Shown: positions 19,235 to 28,039 of the stretch, in pieces | Numbering within the stretch: position 1 is the stretch's first letter | Layout of the letters: the number at the start of each line of letters is the position of its first letter | Source: Burkholderiales bacterium | GTDB lineage: Bacteria > Pseudomonadota > Gammaproteobacteria > Burkholderiales > Burkholderiaceae_C | Length of the DNA stretch: 38,121 nt | Direction of reading: 5' to 3' | NCBI GenBank assembly: GCA_013044035.1 | Contig: JABEVE010000096.1 | Span: 1 to 38,121, forward strand | Notes under the pieces: generated by a model | What the model was told of the DNA's origin: nothing | Seen by the model: only the letters and a program-made list of their open reading frames with translations | The model's database searches: none | Made by a program: the position numbers and the translations under genes

Positions 19235-20521
19235 TCACGGAACGCCGCTTTGGGGGGCAATCAAAATGGCACGGAAATCATTGACGTTCGTCAGCGTGGG
19301 GCCTGTGACCACGCTATCGCCGATCGCCTGGAAAAATCCGTGCGCGTCGTTGTTCTGCAGTCGCTCGGATGGACGAATACCTTGGGCTTGGGCGCGTGCC
19401 AAGGTATCGGGCGTGAGCAGGGCACCGGCGATTTCCTCCTGGCCGTCAACGCCGTCCGTGTCGGCGGCAATCGCATAGATACCGTCCTTCCCTTTCAGGG
19501 CGAGAGCGAGCGACAGCAGGAACTCGACATTCCTGCCCCCACGGCCGGTGCCACGAATCGTGACTGTGGTCTCGCCACCCGACAGCAGGATGCAGGGGGC
19601 CTTGAACGGCTGATTGCGATGCGCGACCTGGCTCGCAATGCCTGCCATGACGATGCCGACCTCGCGCGCCTCACCTTCGATCGCATCCCCGAGGATGTGC
19701 GTGGCCATGCCCGCGGCCTCGGCATGCCGGGCAGCCGCCTCCAGCGCCAGCTGGGGCGTTGCAATCAGATGGGTCTCGATGCGCGGCAGGCGCGAGGAGC
19801 CAGGCTTCAACGTTTCGCTGAGACCCTGTTCGAGCATGCCTGTCACGCCTGGCGGCACGTTGATCGCGTAGCGCTGCAGCACCGCCAATGCATCACGGCA
19901 GGTGCTCGCGTCCGGCACGGTGGGGCCCGAGGCGATGTCGCTCGGGTTGTCCGATGGCACGTCGGACACGAGCAGATTGACAACGCGCGCCGGGTAGCAG
20001 GCCGCGGCGAGGTGCCCACCCTTGATCGCCGACAGGTGTCGGCGCACGCAATTCATGTCAGAAATGCTCGCGCCGCTTGCCAGCAAGGCCTGGTTGATGT
20101 CCTGCTTGACCTGCAGCGTCAGCCCATGCGCCGGCAGCGCAAGCAGCGCAGACCCGCCGCCTGAGATCAGGCAGACGACCAGATCGTCCGCGCTCAGGCC
20201 GGACACTTTTTGCAAGATGCGCTCGGCCGCTCGGACCCCGTTCGCGTCGGGCACAGGGTGCGCAGCTTCGAGAATGTCGATGCGCTCGCAAGGCACGGCA
20301 TAGCCATAACGTGTCACGACGAGACCCTCGATCGGGCCCTGCCAATGCGTCTCAAACGCCCTCGCCATGGCGGCCGAGGCCTTCCCGGCGCCGATCACGA
20401 TGGTGCGTCCGCGTGGCACCGCGGGCAGAAAGGCTGGAATGCGGATCGCAGGCTGCGCCTCGGCGATCGCCACCAGCAACATCTCGCGCAGCAATCGCTC
20501 GATATCGGCCGATGTGTTCAT
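19235..20521 (-). CDS. ttuD: Glycerate 2-kinase / TtuD-type (hydroxypyruvate reductase family)
   Basis: A 428-aa MOFRL/DUF4147 family protein. Members named TtuD were first called hydroxypyruvate reductases, but the family is now known mainly as D-glycerate 2-kinases. Visible are RTIVIGAGKASAAMARAFE, VVCLISGGGSALLALPA, LLVSDVPSDNPSDIASGPT, and the C-terminal MOFRL part LLSGGETTVTIRGTGRGGRN and ADTDGVDG. ATG 20521 best fits family length; the open frame runs on upstream, with other starts at 20545 and 20557. In tartrate use it handles the glycerate or hydroxypyruvate made after TtuC. Confidence 0.9.
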   Translation of the reverse strand: MNTSADIERLLREMLLVAIAEAQPAIRIPAFLPAVPRGRTIVIGAGKASAAMARAFETHWQGPIEGLVVTRYGYAVPCERIDILEAAHPVPDANGVRAAERILQKVSGLSADDLVVCLISGGGSALLALPAHGLTLQVKQDINQALLASGASISDMNCVRRHLSAIKGGHLAAACYPARVVNLLVSDVPSDNPSDIASGPTVPDASTCRDALAVLQRYAINVPPGVTGMLEQGLSETLKPGSSRLPRIETHLIATPQLALEAAARHAEAAGMATHILGDAIEGEAREVGIVMAGIASQVAHRNQPFKAPCILLSGGETTVTIRGTGRGGRNVEFLLSLALALKGKDGIYAIAADTDGVDGQEEIAGALLTPDTLARAQAQGIRPSERLQNNDAHGFFQAIGDSVVTGPTLTNVNDFRAILIAPQSGVP

Positions 20522-20700
20522 CTCGCGCAGGATTCCTTCCACCATGCCCGGCCGCATGGGGCCGGTTCGTCCGTGCTGAGCATCTCGTCTCCAGTTGCGG
20601 GCAAGGTGAGTTGGGGAGTTCGCCAGGGCCGGTGAATCAGACCCAGGACTGTGGGTGGGCAAGGAGGCGTCGCCCGGTTGGAGCGGACACTGCGCTGCGA

Positions 20701-21807
20701 TCAAGCGACGACTTCGGTCCTGATGGCCTTGCGTGCCGCGTTGCCTGCGAGAAACGCGCAGACCGCCTGGGTGACTTGAGCGGTGGTTGCACTGCCACCG
20801 AGATCACGGGTATGCAGGGACGAGTCGGCGGTGACGGCCTCGACCGCGCGCATGAGCCTGCTCGCCGCGGCAAATTCGCCGAGATGCTCCAGGAGCATGA
20901 CAACCGACCAGAACGTACCCACGGGATTGGCGAGACCCTTGCCCATGATGTCGAAGGCCGATCCGTGGATCGGCTCGAACATCGACGGATAGCGGCGTTC
21001 GGGATCGATGTTGCCGGTCGGAGCGATGCCCAGGCTGCCGGCCAAGGCGGCGGCCAGGTCGCTCAGGATGTCGGCGTGAAGATTGGTCGCGACGATGGTG
21101 TCGAGGCTTGCAGGGCGATTGACCATGCGCGCCGTCGCAGCATCGACCAGTTCCTTGTCCCAGCTGACATCGGGAAACTCCTTGGAAATCTGCACCGCGA
21201 TCTCGTCCCACATGACCATGGCGTGGCGTTGGGCATTGGACTTCGTGATGACGGTCAGCAAGTGACGCGGGCGGGAACGCGCCTGGCTGAACGCGAAGCG
21301 CATGATGCGCTCGACGCCGGCGCGCGTCATGAGCGACAAGTCGGTGGCAACCTCGATCGGCTGGCCCTGGTGCGCGCGCCCGCCTACCCCGGAGTATTCG
21401 CCCTCGGAATTTTCGCGAACGATCACCCAATTCAGATCCTCGGGCTCGCAGCGCTTCAGCGGAGCATCGATCCCGGGCAGGATTCGGGTCGGGCGGACGT
21501 TCGCGTATTGATCGAAGCCTTGGCAGATCTTCAGGCGCAAGCCCCATAACGTGATGTGGTCAGGGATCTCGGGATCACCTGCCGAGCCGAACAGGATGGC
21601 GTCCTTGCCGCGCAGGGCGTCGAGCCCGTCCTCGGGCATCATGGCTCCGGTCCTGCGGTAATGGTCGCCACCCCATTCAAAGTTCTCGAACTCCAGGGCG
21701 AACGTGGCCTCGGTCTGGGCCAGCACCTCAAGAACCTGTCGGCCCGCAGGAATCACCTCCTTGCCGATGCCGTCGCCAGGGATTGTTGCGATGCGATACG
21801 TTTTCAT
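20701..21807 (-). CDS. ttuC: Tartrate dehydrogenase/decarboxylase (D-malate dehydrogenase family)
   Basis: A 368-aa beta-decarboxylating dehydrogenase of the isopropylmalate/isocitrate family. The N-terminus YRIATIPGDGIGKEV, the arginine-rich substrate region ICQGFDQYANVRPTR, VRENSEGEYSGVGG, the lysine motif VITKSNAQRH, the metal-binding ATNLHADILSDLAAALAGSLG and the NAD site FEPIHGSAFDIMGKGLANP are all present. TtuC enzymes oxidise tartrate and D-malate with NAD and a divalent metal. First gene of the ttu operon, divergent from a LysR gene. Confidence 0.94.
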   Translation of the reverse strand: MKTYRIATIPGDGIGKEVIPAGRQVLEVLAQTEATFALEFENFEWGGDHYRRTGAMMPEDGLDALRGKDAILFGSAGDPEIPDHITLWGLRLKICQGFDQYANVRPTRILPGIDAPLKRCEPEDLNWVIVRENSEGEYSGVGGRAHQGQPIEVATDLSLMTRAGVERIMRFAFSQARSRPRHLLTVITKSNAQRHAMVMWDEIAVQISKEFPDVSWDKELVDAATARMVNRPASLDTIVATNLHADILSDLAAALAGSLGIAPTGNIDPERRYPSMFEPIHGSAFDIMGKGLANPVGTFWSVVMLLEHLGEFAAASRLMRAVEAVTADSSLHTRDLGGSATTAQVTQAVCAFLAGNAARKAIRTEVVA

Positions 21808-21891
21808 GTCTCCGCGCCTTCACAAGATTGCCGTCATGGGCGAAGACTGTACGCGGCCAAATTTCTTAAAGTCAGGCCTAAAATCAAACCA

Positions 21892-21911
21892 TTGTTAACT
21901 TGAATTAACAA
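21892..21911. promoter_or_regulatory. Candidate operator of the ttu operon
   Basis: TTGTTAA and TTAACAA form a perfect 7-6-7 palindrome ending nine bases before the LysR ATG, within an AT-rich 113-base divergent intergenic region. It is a likely autoregulatory LysR site that could also control ttuC. Confidence 0.6.
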
Positions 21912-21920
21912 ATCAAATCC

Positions 21921-22883
21921 ATGCGCGATGCAGTTCAAGCGGCAGACCTGGCGTTCTTTTCCACGCTCTCGTCAGCGGTCAGCCTGAGTGCTGCGGCGCG
22001 TGAGCTCGGGCTGACCACGGCCGCTGTGAGCAAGCGACTGAGTCTGATGGAACAGCGTGCCGGCGTCGCCCTGGTGACGCGGACCACACGGCGGATGATG
22101 CTCACTCCGGAAGGGGAGATCTACCTCGCACACGCGCGCCGCATCCTGGATGAAATCGACACGCTGGCCGAACTTCTCGGCAGCGCGAAGAAAAGCCCGA
22201 AGGGACTGTTGCGCGTCAATGCGACCCTCGGCTTCGGGCGCAGCCATGTCGCACCGGCCATCTCGCATTTCGTCACGCAATACCCCGAGGTGGCGATTCA
22301 GCTCCAACTCTCTGTGACCCCTCCACCGCTGACGGATGACGCGTACGACGTGTGCATCCGTTTTGGCGAGCCACCGGACACACGTGTCATCGCACGTCGT
22401 CTGGCCTCCAACAGGCGCTTGCTGTGTGCGGCGCCGGCTTACATCGCTTCGCGTGGCCTGCCGTCTTCGGCGCGAGATCTTGTACGCCACAACTGCATCA
22501 GCATCCGGCAAGGCGACGAGGCCTACGGTGTCTGGCGTCTGACGGCTGGCAAAGGTGCTGCGCAGAAAACGGAATCGGTCCGCATTCAAGGCAACCTGAC
22601 GACAAACGACGGCGAGATCGCGGTCAAATGGGCGCGCGAGGGCCATGGCATCCTGATGCGCGCCGAATGGGATATCAAGAGCCACCTCGACAGCGGCGAA
22701 CTCGTGCAGATCCTTCCCGAGCTTGAAACGCCCAACGCCGACATCTACGCCGTCTACCCCCAACGCCACCAGATGTCGGCTCGTCTACGCGCCTTCGTCG
22801 ACTTCATCGCGCTGGATCTGCAAAGCGCAGGCTCGCGACTCAATCTCGCGCATCCGTCCCGTCCGCGCAGCCGAGCCAGATGA
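21921..22883 (+). CDS. LysR-family regulator of tartrate genes
   Basis: A 320-aa protein of the LysR family. HTH: SLSAAARELGLTTAAVSKRLSLMEQRAG, with LVTRTTRRMMLTPEGEIYL. The effector domain includes LLRVNATLGFGRSHVAPAI, YDVCIRFGEPPDTRVIARRL and AVKWAREGHGILMRAEWD, as in the CrgA-like subgroup. Position opposite ttuC matches the ttuA regulator of Agrobacterium vitis in layout, and a role as tartrate-responsive regulator is inferred from that. The C-terminus is basic (RPRSRAR). The 104 bases to nrdJ downstream contain no clear terminator. Confidence 0.93.
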   Translation: MRDAVQAADLAFFSTLSSAVSLSAAARELGLTTAAVSKRLSLMEQRAGVALVTRTTRRMMLTPEGEIYLAHARRILDEIDTLAELLGSAKKSPKGLLRVNATLGFGRSHVAPAISHFVTQYPEVAIQLQLSVTPPPLTDDAYDVCIRFGEPPDTRVIARRLASNRRLLCAAPAYIASRGLPSSARDLVRHNCISIRQGDEAYGVWRLTAGKGAAQKTESVRIQGNLTTNDGEIAVKWAREGHGILMRAEWDIKSHLDSGELVQILPELETPNADIYAVYPQRHQMSARLRAFVDFIALDLQSAGSRLNLAHPSRPRSRAR

Positions 22884-22987
22884 AACAGGCGACGTGACGG
22901 CCGTGTGGCGTCGGCCCGAACCGCGCAGCAACGAACTGCACGACGGGCCACAGGTTCCGAGCCGTACCGATCGAATCAGTCTCAGCC

Positions 22988-25450
22988 TCAACCGCAACTG
23001 CCGATATAGCCGCAGTTATCGCAGCGGTCGCAGCCATCGGCGCGGCGCAGGTAGGGCCCACCGCACTCGGGGCAGATGCGCCCGCCTGGAAGAAGTGCGC
23101 GGCCCGGCGCTGCTGGGTTCTCCAGATCGATGCGCAGTGCCTCGGGGACGAGTGCCCGCTGCGCCAGCGATGCGAGGGGTTGCTCGCGGCCCTCGGCGTC
23201 GAGAAAGCCGCGGCGGCGCAACAGCTCCTGCAAGGCATAGGCAATCGCCGCGACTTCCGACTGGTGAAAGCGTGGAGCGCGGCTGCCATCGTGCTTGATG
23301 ACTTCGCCGCAGCGCACCGGGCCCTTGTCCCACACGACGTCGCGCATGTTCTGCAGGCTCTTGGCGATGGAGCCTCCCGATCGGGCCACCAGTGACAGCA
23401 GACGCATGTTCGACGCGATCCACTGTTGTCCCTCGTCACGCTGTCCCGCCGGCATGAAGAACTCGATGGGCCGCTCGATGCGCACCGGCTTGCCGTTCAC
23501 CCGCCCTTCGACCTCGGCGAACGAGACGGACAGATACACCGTTTTCTGACCCTCCGGGGTCAAGTAGCTGACCTTGCTGGTCACGGCCTGCAGGTCGCCG
23601 GATGGGCGGCCTTCGATACGGCGGGTCAGCGGGTCGATGTCGGCCGGTTGGGCCGGCAACGTCGCCCCCGGCTTACTCGGTGCGCTCGTTGCACTGGGCG
23701 CGGCCTGCAGCACGGCGCCGAGCACGGCGTTCGGCCGGTAGGTTGCCAGGCCCTTGAGCCCGGCTTTCCAGGCCTGGAAGTAGAGGTGCTTGAAGTCTTC
23801 GAAGGGGTAATCGGCAGCGACGTTCACGGTCTTGCTGATGCTGGTGTCGATATAGGGCTGCACCACCTGCAGCATCTGCATGTGGTCGTGCGCACTCATC
23901 TCCAGCGCGGTGACGAACGGGTGCGGCAGTTGCTCCACGTCAGCGCCGGCTTGCGCCTGCAGATGGCGGTAGAGCCGCCAGGCGTGGTCAGCCACGTCGT
24001 ACTCGCGCGTGGTGTTGTCGGCCATGCGTTTTCTGCGGGTGTAGACCCAGGAGAACGCGGGCTCGATGCCGTTGCTGGCGTTGTCGGCAAAGGCCAGGCT
24101 GATGGTGCCGGTGGGCGCCACGGCGAGCAGATGGGAGTTGCGCAGACCATGCTGGGCGATGGCGTCGCGCAGCGTTTGCGGCAGGCGCTGCGCGAAACCA
24201 CTGGCGAGGAACGGGCCTGCATCGAACAGCGGGAAAGCCCCCTTTTCGCGGGCGAGTTCAACGGATGCGGCGTAGGCCGCGTCGCGCAGGTTGCGTGCCA
24301 TGTCGGCGGCGAAGGCCCGGGCGCTCTGGCTGTCGTAACGCAGGCCGAGCATGATGCAGGCGTCGCCCAGCCCGAGGAAACCCAGCCCGATGCGGCGCTT
24401 GTTGCGTGCCTCCTCCTGCTGCTCGGGCAGCGGCCAGTGCGTGACATCCAGCACGTTGTCGAGCATGCGCACGGCCGTGCGCGTCACGGCCGCGAATGTG
24501 GCGTGATCGAATCGCGCTTGCGGCGTGAAGGGATCGCGCACCATGCTGGTGAGGTTGATCGACCCCAGGCAGCAGCAACCGTAGTCCGGCAGGAACTCTT
24601 CGGCGCAAGGGTTGGTGGCCTCGAAGGTTTCACAATAGTGCAGGTTGTTGTCGCGATTGGCGGTGTCGAGAAACAGGATGCCGGGCTCGGCGTGGTCGTA
24701 GGTCGACAGCATGATCTGATCCCACAGCTCACGCGCCGGCACGCGGCGGTAGACCCACTGGCCATCGGCGCGCTGGTGCGCGCCCTGTGCCAGTTGGTCA
24801 TCGCCCGGGCGTGCGCCGTGCACGAGGTCCACCCCGGCGTCGCCCTCCACCGCCTGCATGAAGGCATCGCTCACGCCAACCGAGAGGTTGAAGTTCTTGA
24901 ACGCGCCGGCGTCCTTGGCGTGAATGAAGGCCTCGATGTCGGGGTGGTCGATCCGCAGCACGCCCATTTGCGCACCACGCCTGCTGCCGGCCGATTCCAC
25001 CGTCTCGCACGAGGCGTCGAACACGCGCATGAACGACAACGGCCCACTGGCGCGGCTGTGGGTACCCCCCACATGCGCGCCCGCCGGGCGGATGCGCGAG
25101 AAGTCGTAGCCCACGCCGCCGCCACGTCGCATGGTTTCGGCCGCCTGTGCCAAGGCCTTGTAGATGCCGGGCTTGCCGTCCACGGCTTCAGACACCGAAT
25201 CACCCACCGGCTGGACAAAGCAGTTGATGAGCGTGGCCTGAATCTCGGTGCCCGCCGCCGAGAGAATGCGCCCCGCCGGCACGAAACCCGCCTGCAGCGC
25301 CTGCAGATACACGCTTTCCCAGCGCGCCGGCTCGGTCTCGGCCCGCGCCAGGGCGCGGGCCACGCGCCGTTGCACATCGGCGATGGTGCGTTCCTCGCCC
25401 TTGGCGTATTTCTCCGCCAGCACGTCGAGGCTGATGTCTTGCGGCTGCAT
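22988..25450 (-). CDS. nrdJ: Adenosylcobalamin-dependent ribonucleotide reductase, class II
   Basis: An 820-aa enzyme that makes deoxyribonucleotides with B12, independently of oxygen. C77 (LINCFVQPV) matches the first active-site cysteine. N280, C282 and E284 (TNPCAEEF) form the catalytic set. The following cysteine region reads CCCLGSINL, where NrdA and many NrdJ have ACNLGSINL. Further marks are GGGVGYDFSRIRP and APTGTISL. A TSCPD-type domain and a C-terminal zinc ribbon (CPECGGPY, CDRCDNCGYIGSC) with redox cysteines follow. AGGAG lies five bases before the ATG. It is 35 bases downstream of rmuC. No cobalamin riboswitch is visible upstream. Confidence 0.95.
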   Translation of the reverse strand: MQPQDISLDVLAEKYAKGEERTIADVQRRVARALARAETEPARWESVYLQALQAGFVPAGRILSAAGTEIQATLINCFVQPVGDSVSEAVDGKPGIYKALAQAAETMRRGGGVGYDFSRIRPAGAHVGGTHSRASGPLSFMRVFDASCETVESAGSRRGAQMGVLRIDHPDIEAFIHAKDAGAFKNFNLSVGVSDAFMQAVEGDAGVDLVHGARPGDDQLAQGAHQRADGQWVYRRVPARELWDQIMLSTYDHAEPGILFLDTANRDNNLHYCETFEATNPCAEEFLPDYGCCCLGSINLTSMVRDPFTPQARFDHATFAAVTRTAVRMLDNVLDVTHWPLPEQQEEARNKRRIGLGFLGLGDACIMLGLRYDSQSARAFAADMARNLRDAAYAASVELAREKGAFPLFDAGPFLASGFAQRLPQTLRDAIAQHGLRNSHLLAVAPTGTISLAFADNASNGIEPAFSWVYTRRKRMADNTTREYDVADHAWRLYRHLQAQAGADVEQLPHPFVTALEMSAHDHMQMLQVVQPYIDTSISKTVNVAADYPFEDFKHLYFQAWKAGLKGLATYRPNAVLGAVLQAAPSATSAPSKPGATLPAQPADIDPLTRRIEGRPSGDLQAVTSKVSYLTPEGQKTVYLSVSFAEVEGRVNGKPVRIERPIEFFMPAGQRDEGQQWIASNMRLLSLVARSGGSIAKSLQNMRDVVWDKGPVRCGEVIKHDGSRAPRFHQSEVAAIAYALQELLRRRGFLDAEGREQPLASLAQRALVPEALRIDLENPAAPGRALLPGGRICPECGGPYLRRADGCDRCDNCGYIGSCG

Positions 25451-25485
25451 GAAGTCTCCTATCCGGGCATGCGCCCCATGCGGAG

Positions 25486-27033
25486 TTATAGCGCGTCGTC
25501 GGTATCGTCGAGGCTGACGGGGTCGGCGGCGCTGTCTGCCGGCAGGCCCAGCAAAACCTGGGTCTGGTCGGCGGGAAGCGCTTCGACCGACTTGAGCTGC
25601 CGGGTCATGGCGCGGGTGCGGGTTTCGGCGGCTCCGATGGTGTTGCTCGCTTCGTCCAGCTTTTTCCGTGTCTTGGCCAGCACATCGCCAAACTTGCCGA
25701 ATTCGGTCTTCACCGCGCCCAGCACCTTCCAGACCTCGGTGGAACGCTGCTCCAGCGCCAGGGTGCGAAACCCCATGTGCAGGCTGTTGAGCAGGGCCAG
25801 CAGCGTGGTGGGGCCGGCGAGCATGACGCGATGGTCGCGTTGCAGCGCCTCCACCAGACCCGGGCGGCGCAGGGCCTCGGCATACAGGCCTTCGGTGGGC
25901 AGGAACAGGATGCCGAAGTCGCTGGTGTGGGGCGCGGCGATGTATTTGCTCTGGATGGTCCTGGCCTCGTCACGCAGCCGCAGCTCCAGCGCCTTCGAGG
26001 CCGCGTCCGCGGCGGGCTTGTCGGCGCGATCCTGGGCGTCGAGCAGGCGTTCGTAGTCTTCGCGCGGGAACTTGGCGTCGATCGGCAGCCACAGCGGGCC
26101 GTCGCCCTTGCCCGGCAGGCGAATGGCGTACTCCACGCGTGCGCCGGAGCCGGGCACGGTCTCGACATTGACGCCGTATTGCTCGGGCGTGAACACCTGC
26201 TCGATCAGACCCGCCAACTGAATTTCGCCGAACACGCCGCGTGATTTGACGTTGCTGAACACGCGCTGCAAGTCGCCAACACCCTGCGCCAGCTTTTGCA
26301 TCTCTCCCAGGCCGCGGTGCACCAGCTCCAGCCGTTCAGCCACCTGTTTGAAGCTCTCGCCCAGGCGTTGTTCGAGCGTGGCGTGAAGCTTTTCATCCAC
26401 GGTAACACGCATCTGCTCCAGCTTTTTCTCGTTGTCTGCCTGCAGTTCGCGCAGGCGCAGCTCCACCGTGCCGCGCATCTCGTTGAGGCCTTTGTCGGTG
26501 GTCTGGCGCAGTTCGGTGAGGCGCTGCTCGGTGGCCTCGCGCATGGCCTTTTGTCCCTGCTCCGAGCTCTGGCGCGATTCGACCAGGCGCTGGTCGGTCG
26601 TGCCGCGCAGGGCTTCGAGGTGCTGCACGAGTTGCGCCTGCAGGGTCTGGATGGTCTGGGTGCTGGCTTGCGTGAGCTGTCCCACCTGCTGCACGAGGGT
26701 ATCGCCCACGGCCTTTTGCAGGCTTTGCAATTGAAGGTTCACGGCGTCGAGCTGAGCATTTTGGGTGCGTGCGCTTTCGCCCTGCTGGTTGAGCAGCATC
26801 TGCTGAAACTGCGCAAGCTGTCCGGCCTGCTCGGTGCGCAGGCCTTGGCCGCTGGCCTGCACCGCGCCGCGGAGTTCGCGTTCCAGGCGTTCGAGCTGAG
26901 GGGCGATGTCGGCGACGAGCAGTTGCCGCAGGTCCGCCAGCGCCTGCATGCGCGTCAGCCCAAGCCAGCCCAGCAGAAGGCTGAGCACGAGCAGCGCGGC
27001 GACGAGCAGCAGCAGGACGAGTTCGAAGGACAT
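25486..27033 (-). CDS. rmuC: DNA recombination protein RmuC homologue
   Basis: A 515-aa membrane-anchored protein. The N-terminal transmembrane helix is LVLLLLVAALLVLSLLLGWL, followed by a glutamine-rich coiled coil (about residues 30-250) with many heptads. A PD-(D/E)XK-like nuclease fold follows: FSNVKSRGVFGEIQLAGLIEQ, LPIDAKFPREDYERLLDA, and PHTSDFGILFLPTEGLYAEAL. RmuC limits recombination at short inverted repeats in E. coli and has been linked to nuclease-type defence. It lies between a 2-hydroxyacid dehydrogenase and nrdJ in one minus-strand run with gaps of 19 and 35 bases. Confidence 0.94.
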   Translation of the reverse strand: MSFELVLLLLVAALLVLSLLLGWLGLTRMQALADLRQLLVADIAPQLERLERELRGAVQASGQGLRTEQAGQLAQFQQMLLNQQGESARTQNAQLDAVNLQLQSLQKAVGDTLVQQVGQLTQASTQTIQTLQAQLVQHLEALRGTTDQRLVESRQSSEQGQKAMREATEQRLTELRQTTDKGLNEMRGTVELRLRELQADNEKKLEQMRVTVDEKLHATLEQRLGESFKQVAERLELVHRGLGEMQKLAQGVGDLQRVFSNVKSRGVFGEIQLAGLIEQVFTPEQYGVNVETVPGSGARVEYAIRLPGKGDGPLWLPIDAKFPREDYERLLDAQDRADKPAADAASKALELRLRDEARTIQSKYIAAPHTSDFGILFLPTEGLYAEALRRPGLVEALQRDHRVMLAGPTTLLALLNSLHMGFRTLALEQRSTEVWKVLGAVKTEFGKFGDVLAKTRKKLDEASNTIGAAETRTRAMTRQLKSVEALPADQTQVLLGLPADSAADPVSLDDTDDAL

Positions 27034-27052
27034 GAGTGGCTTCAGCGGAACA

Positions 27053-28039
27053 TCAAACACGAACCGGGGTGAGCGGCGGCTGCCCGCGCAGCACGGCCGC
27101 CAGATTGTCCACCGCGAGCTGCGCCATGGCGCGACGGGTGGGCACGGAGGCGCTGGCGATGTGCGGCGTGAGGACCACGCGCGGCGCGGCGAGCAGGGCT
27201 GGGTTGACGGTGGGCTCGCCCTCGAACACGTCGAGCCCGGCCGCGCCCAGATGGCCGCTGTGCAGGGCTGCGGCCAGTGCGGCCTCGTCGATGACGCCAC
27301 CGCGGGCGACGTTCACCAGTGTGGCGCCCGGCTGCATCAGCGCCAGTTCATGGGGGCCGATGAGGTGGTAAGCCGCCGGGCTGTAAGGCAGCGCGAGCAG
27401 CACATGCTGGCTTTGCCGCAGCAGGTCGTCGAGGCTGCGGTAGTCGGCGCGACAGGCCTGCTCGACCCCGGCGTCGAGTCGGCTGCGGTTGTGATAGAGC
27501 ACACGCATGTCGAAGCCGCAAGCGGCGCGGCGGGCGATGGCCTGGCCGATGCGCCCCATGCCGACGATGCCCAGCACGGCGCCATGCACGTCGGCGCCGG
27601 CGAACAGGTCGTAGCGCCACTTGGTCCAGCGGCCTTCGCGCAAGTGGCGTTCGGCCTCGCTCATCTGCCGCGCGGCGGCGAGCAACAGGGCGAAGCCGAA
27701 ATCGGCGGTGGTCTCGGTGAGGACATCGGGGGCGTGGGTGACGATGACGCCGCGCGCCGCGCAGGCGGCCAGGTCGATGTGATCGACCCCGACCGTCATG
27801 GTGCTGACGATCCTGAGTTGCGGGCAGGCATCAAGCAACGCGGCGTCGATGCGCTCGCTGCCGGTGATGAACGCGCCTTGCTTGTCGCGCAACCGGCGGC
27901 GCAGGGCATCGGGAGTCTGAATGGTGTCGTCGGGCGTGAGCTCGACCTCGGCCACGGCTTCGAGTTGGGCGACGACGTCGGGAAACACGGCACGGGCGAC
28001 GAGCACGCGTGGACGTTGGTGGTTGGCAGATGCAGTCAT
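27053..28039 (-). CDS. D-2-hydroxyacid dehydrogenase (glyoxylate/hydroxypyruvate reductase-like)
   Basis: A 328-aa NAD(P)-linked enzyme. The nucleotide loop is [15 protein letters not shown]. Catalytic arginine (NVARGGVIDE), glutamate (LDVFEGEP) and histidine (LTPHIASAS) are in place, and the substrate loop STMTVGVDHIDL matches the GhrB group. ATG 28039 overlaps the antiporter stop as ATGA. It could reduce hydroxypyruvate or glyoxylate made by the nearby ttu pathway, but it is in a separate transcript about 5 kb away from it. Confidence 0.92.
   Translation of the reverse strand: MTASANHQRPRVLVARAVFPDVVAQLEAVAEVELTPDDTIQTPDALRRRLRDKQGAFITGSERIDAALLDACPQLRIVSTMTVGVDHIDLAACAARGVIVTHAPDVLTETTADFGFALLLAAARQMSEAERHLREGRWTKWRYDLFAGADVHGAVLGIVGMGRIGQAIARRAACGFDMRVLYHNRSRLDAGVEQACRADYRSLDDLLRQSQHVLLALPYSPAAYHLIGPHELALMQPGATLVNVARGGVIDEAALAAALHSGHLGAAGLDVFEGEPTVNPALLAAPRVVLTPHIASASVPTRRAMAQLAVDNLAAVLRGQPPLTPVRV

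Noticed and set aside
25451-25485. Cobalamin riboswitch upstream of nrdJ
   Set aside because: The gap to rmuC is only 35 bases; no B12-box-like sequence is seen.
23426-26056. Plus-strand frame of more than 870 codons across nrdJ and rmuC
   Set aside because: Opposite strand holds two complete conserved genes; the frame is rich in H, G, A and R, as expected for an antisense shadow.
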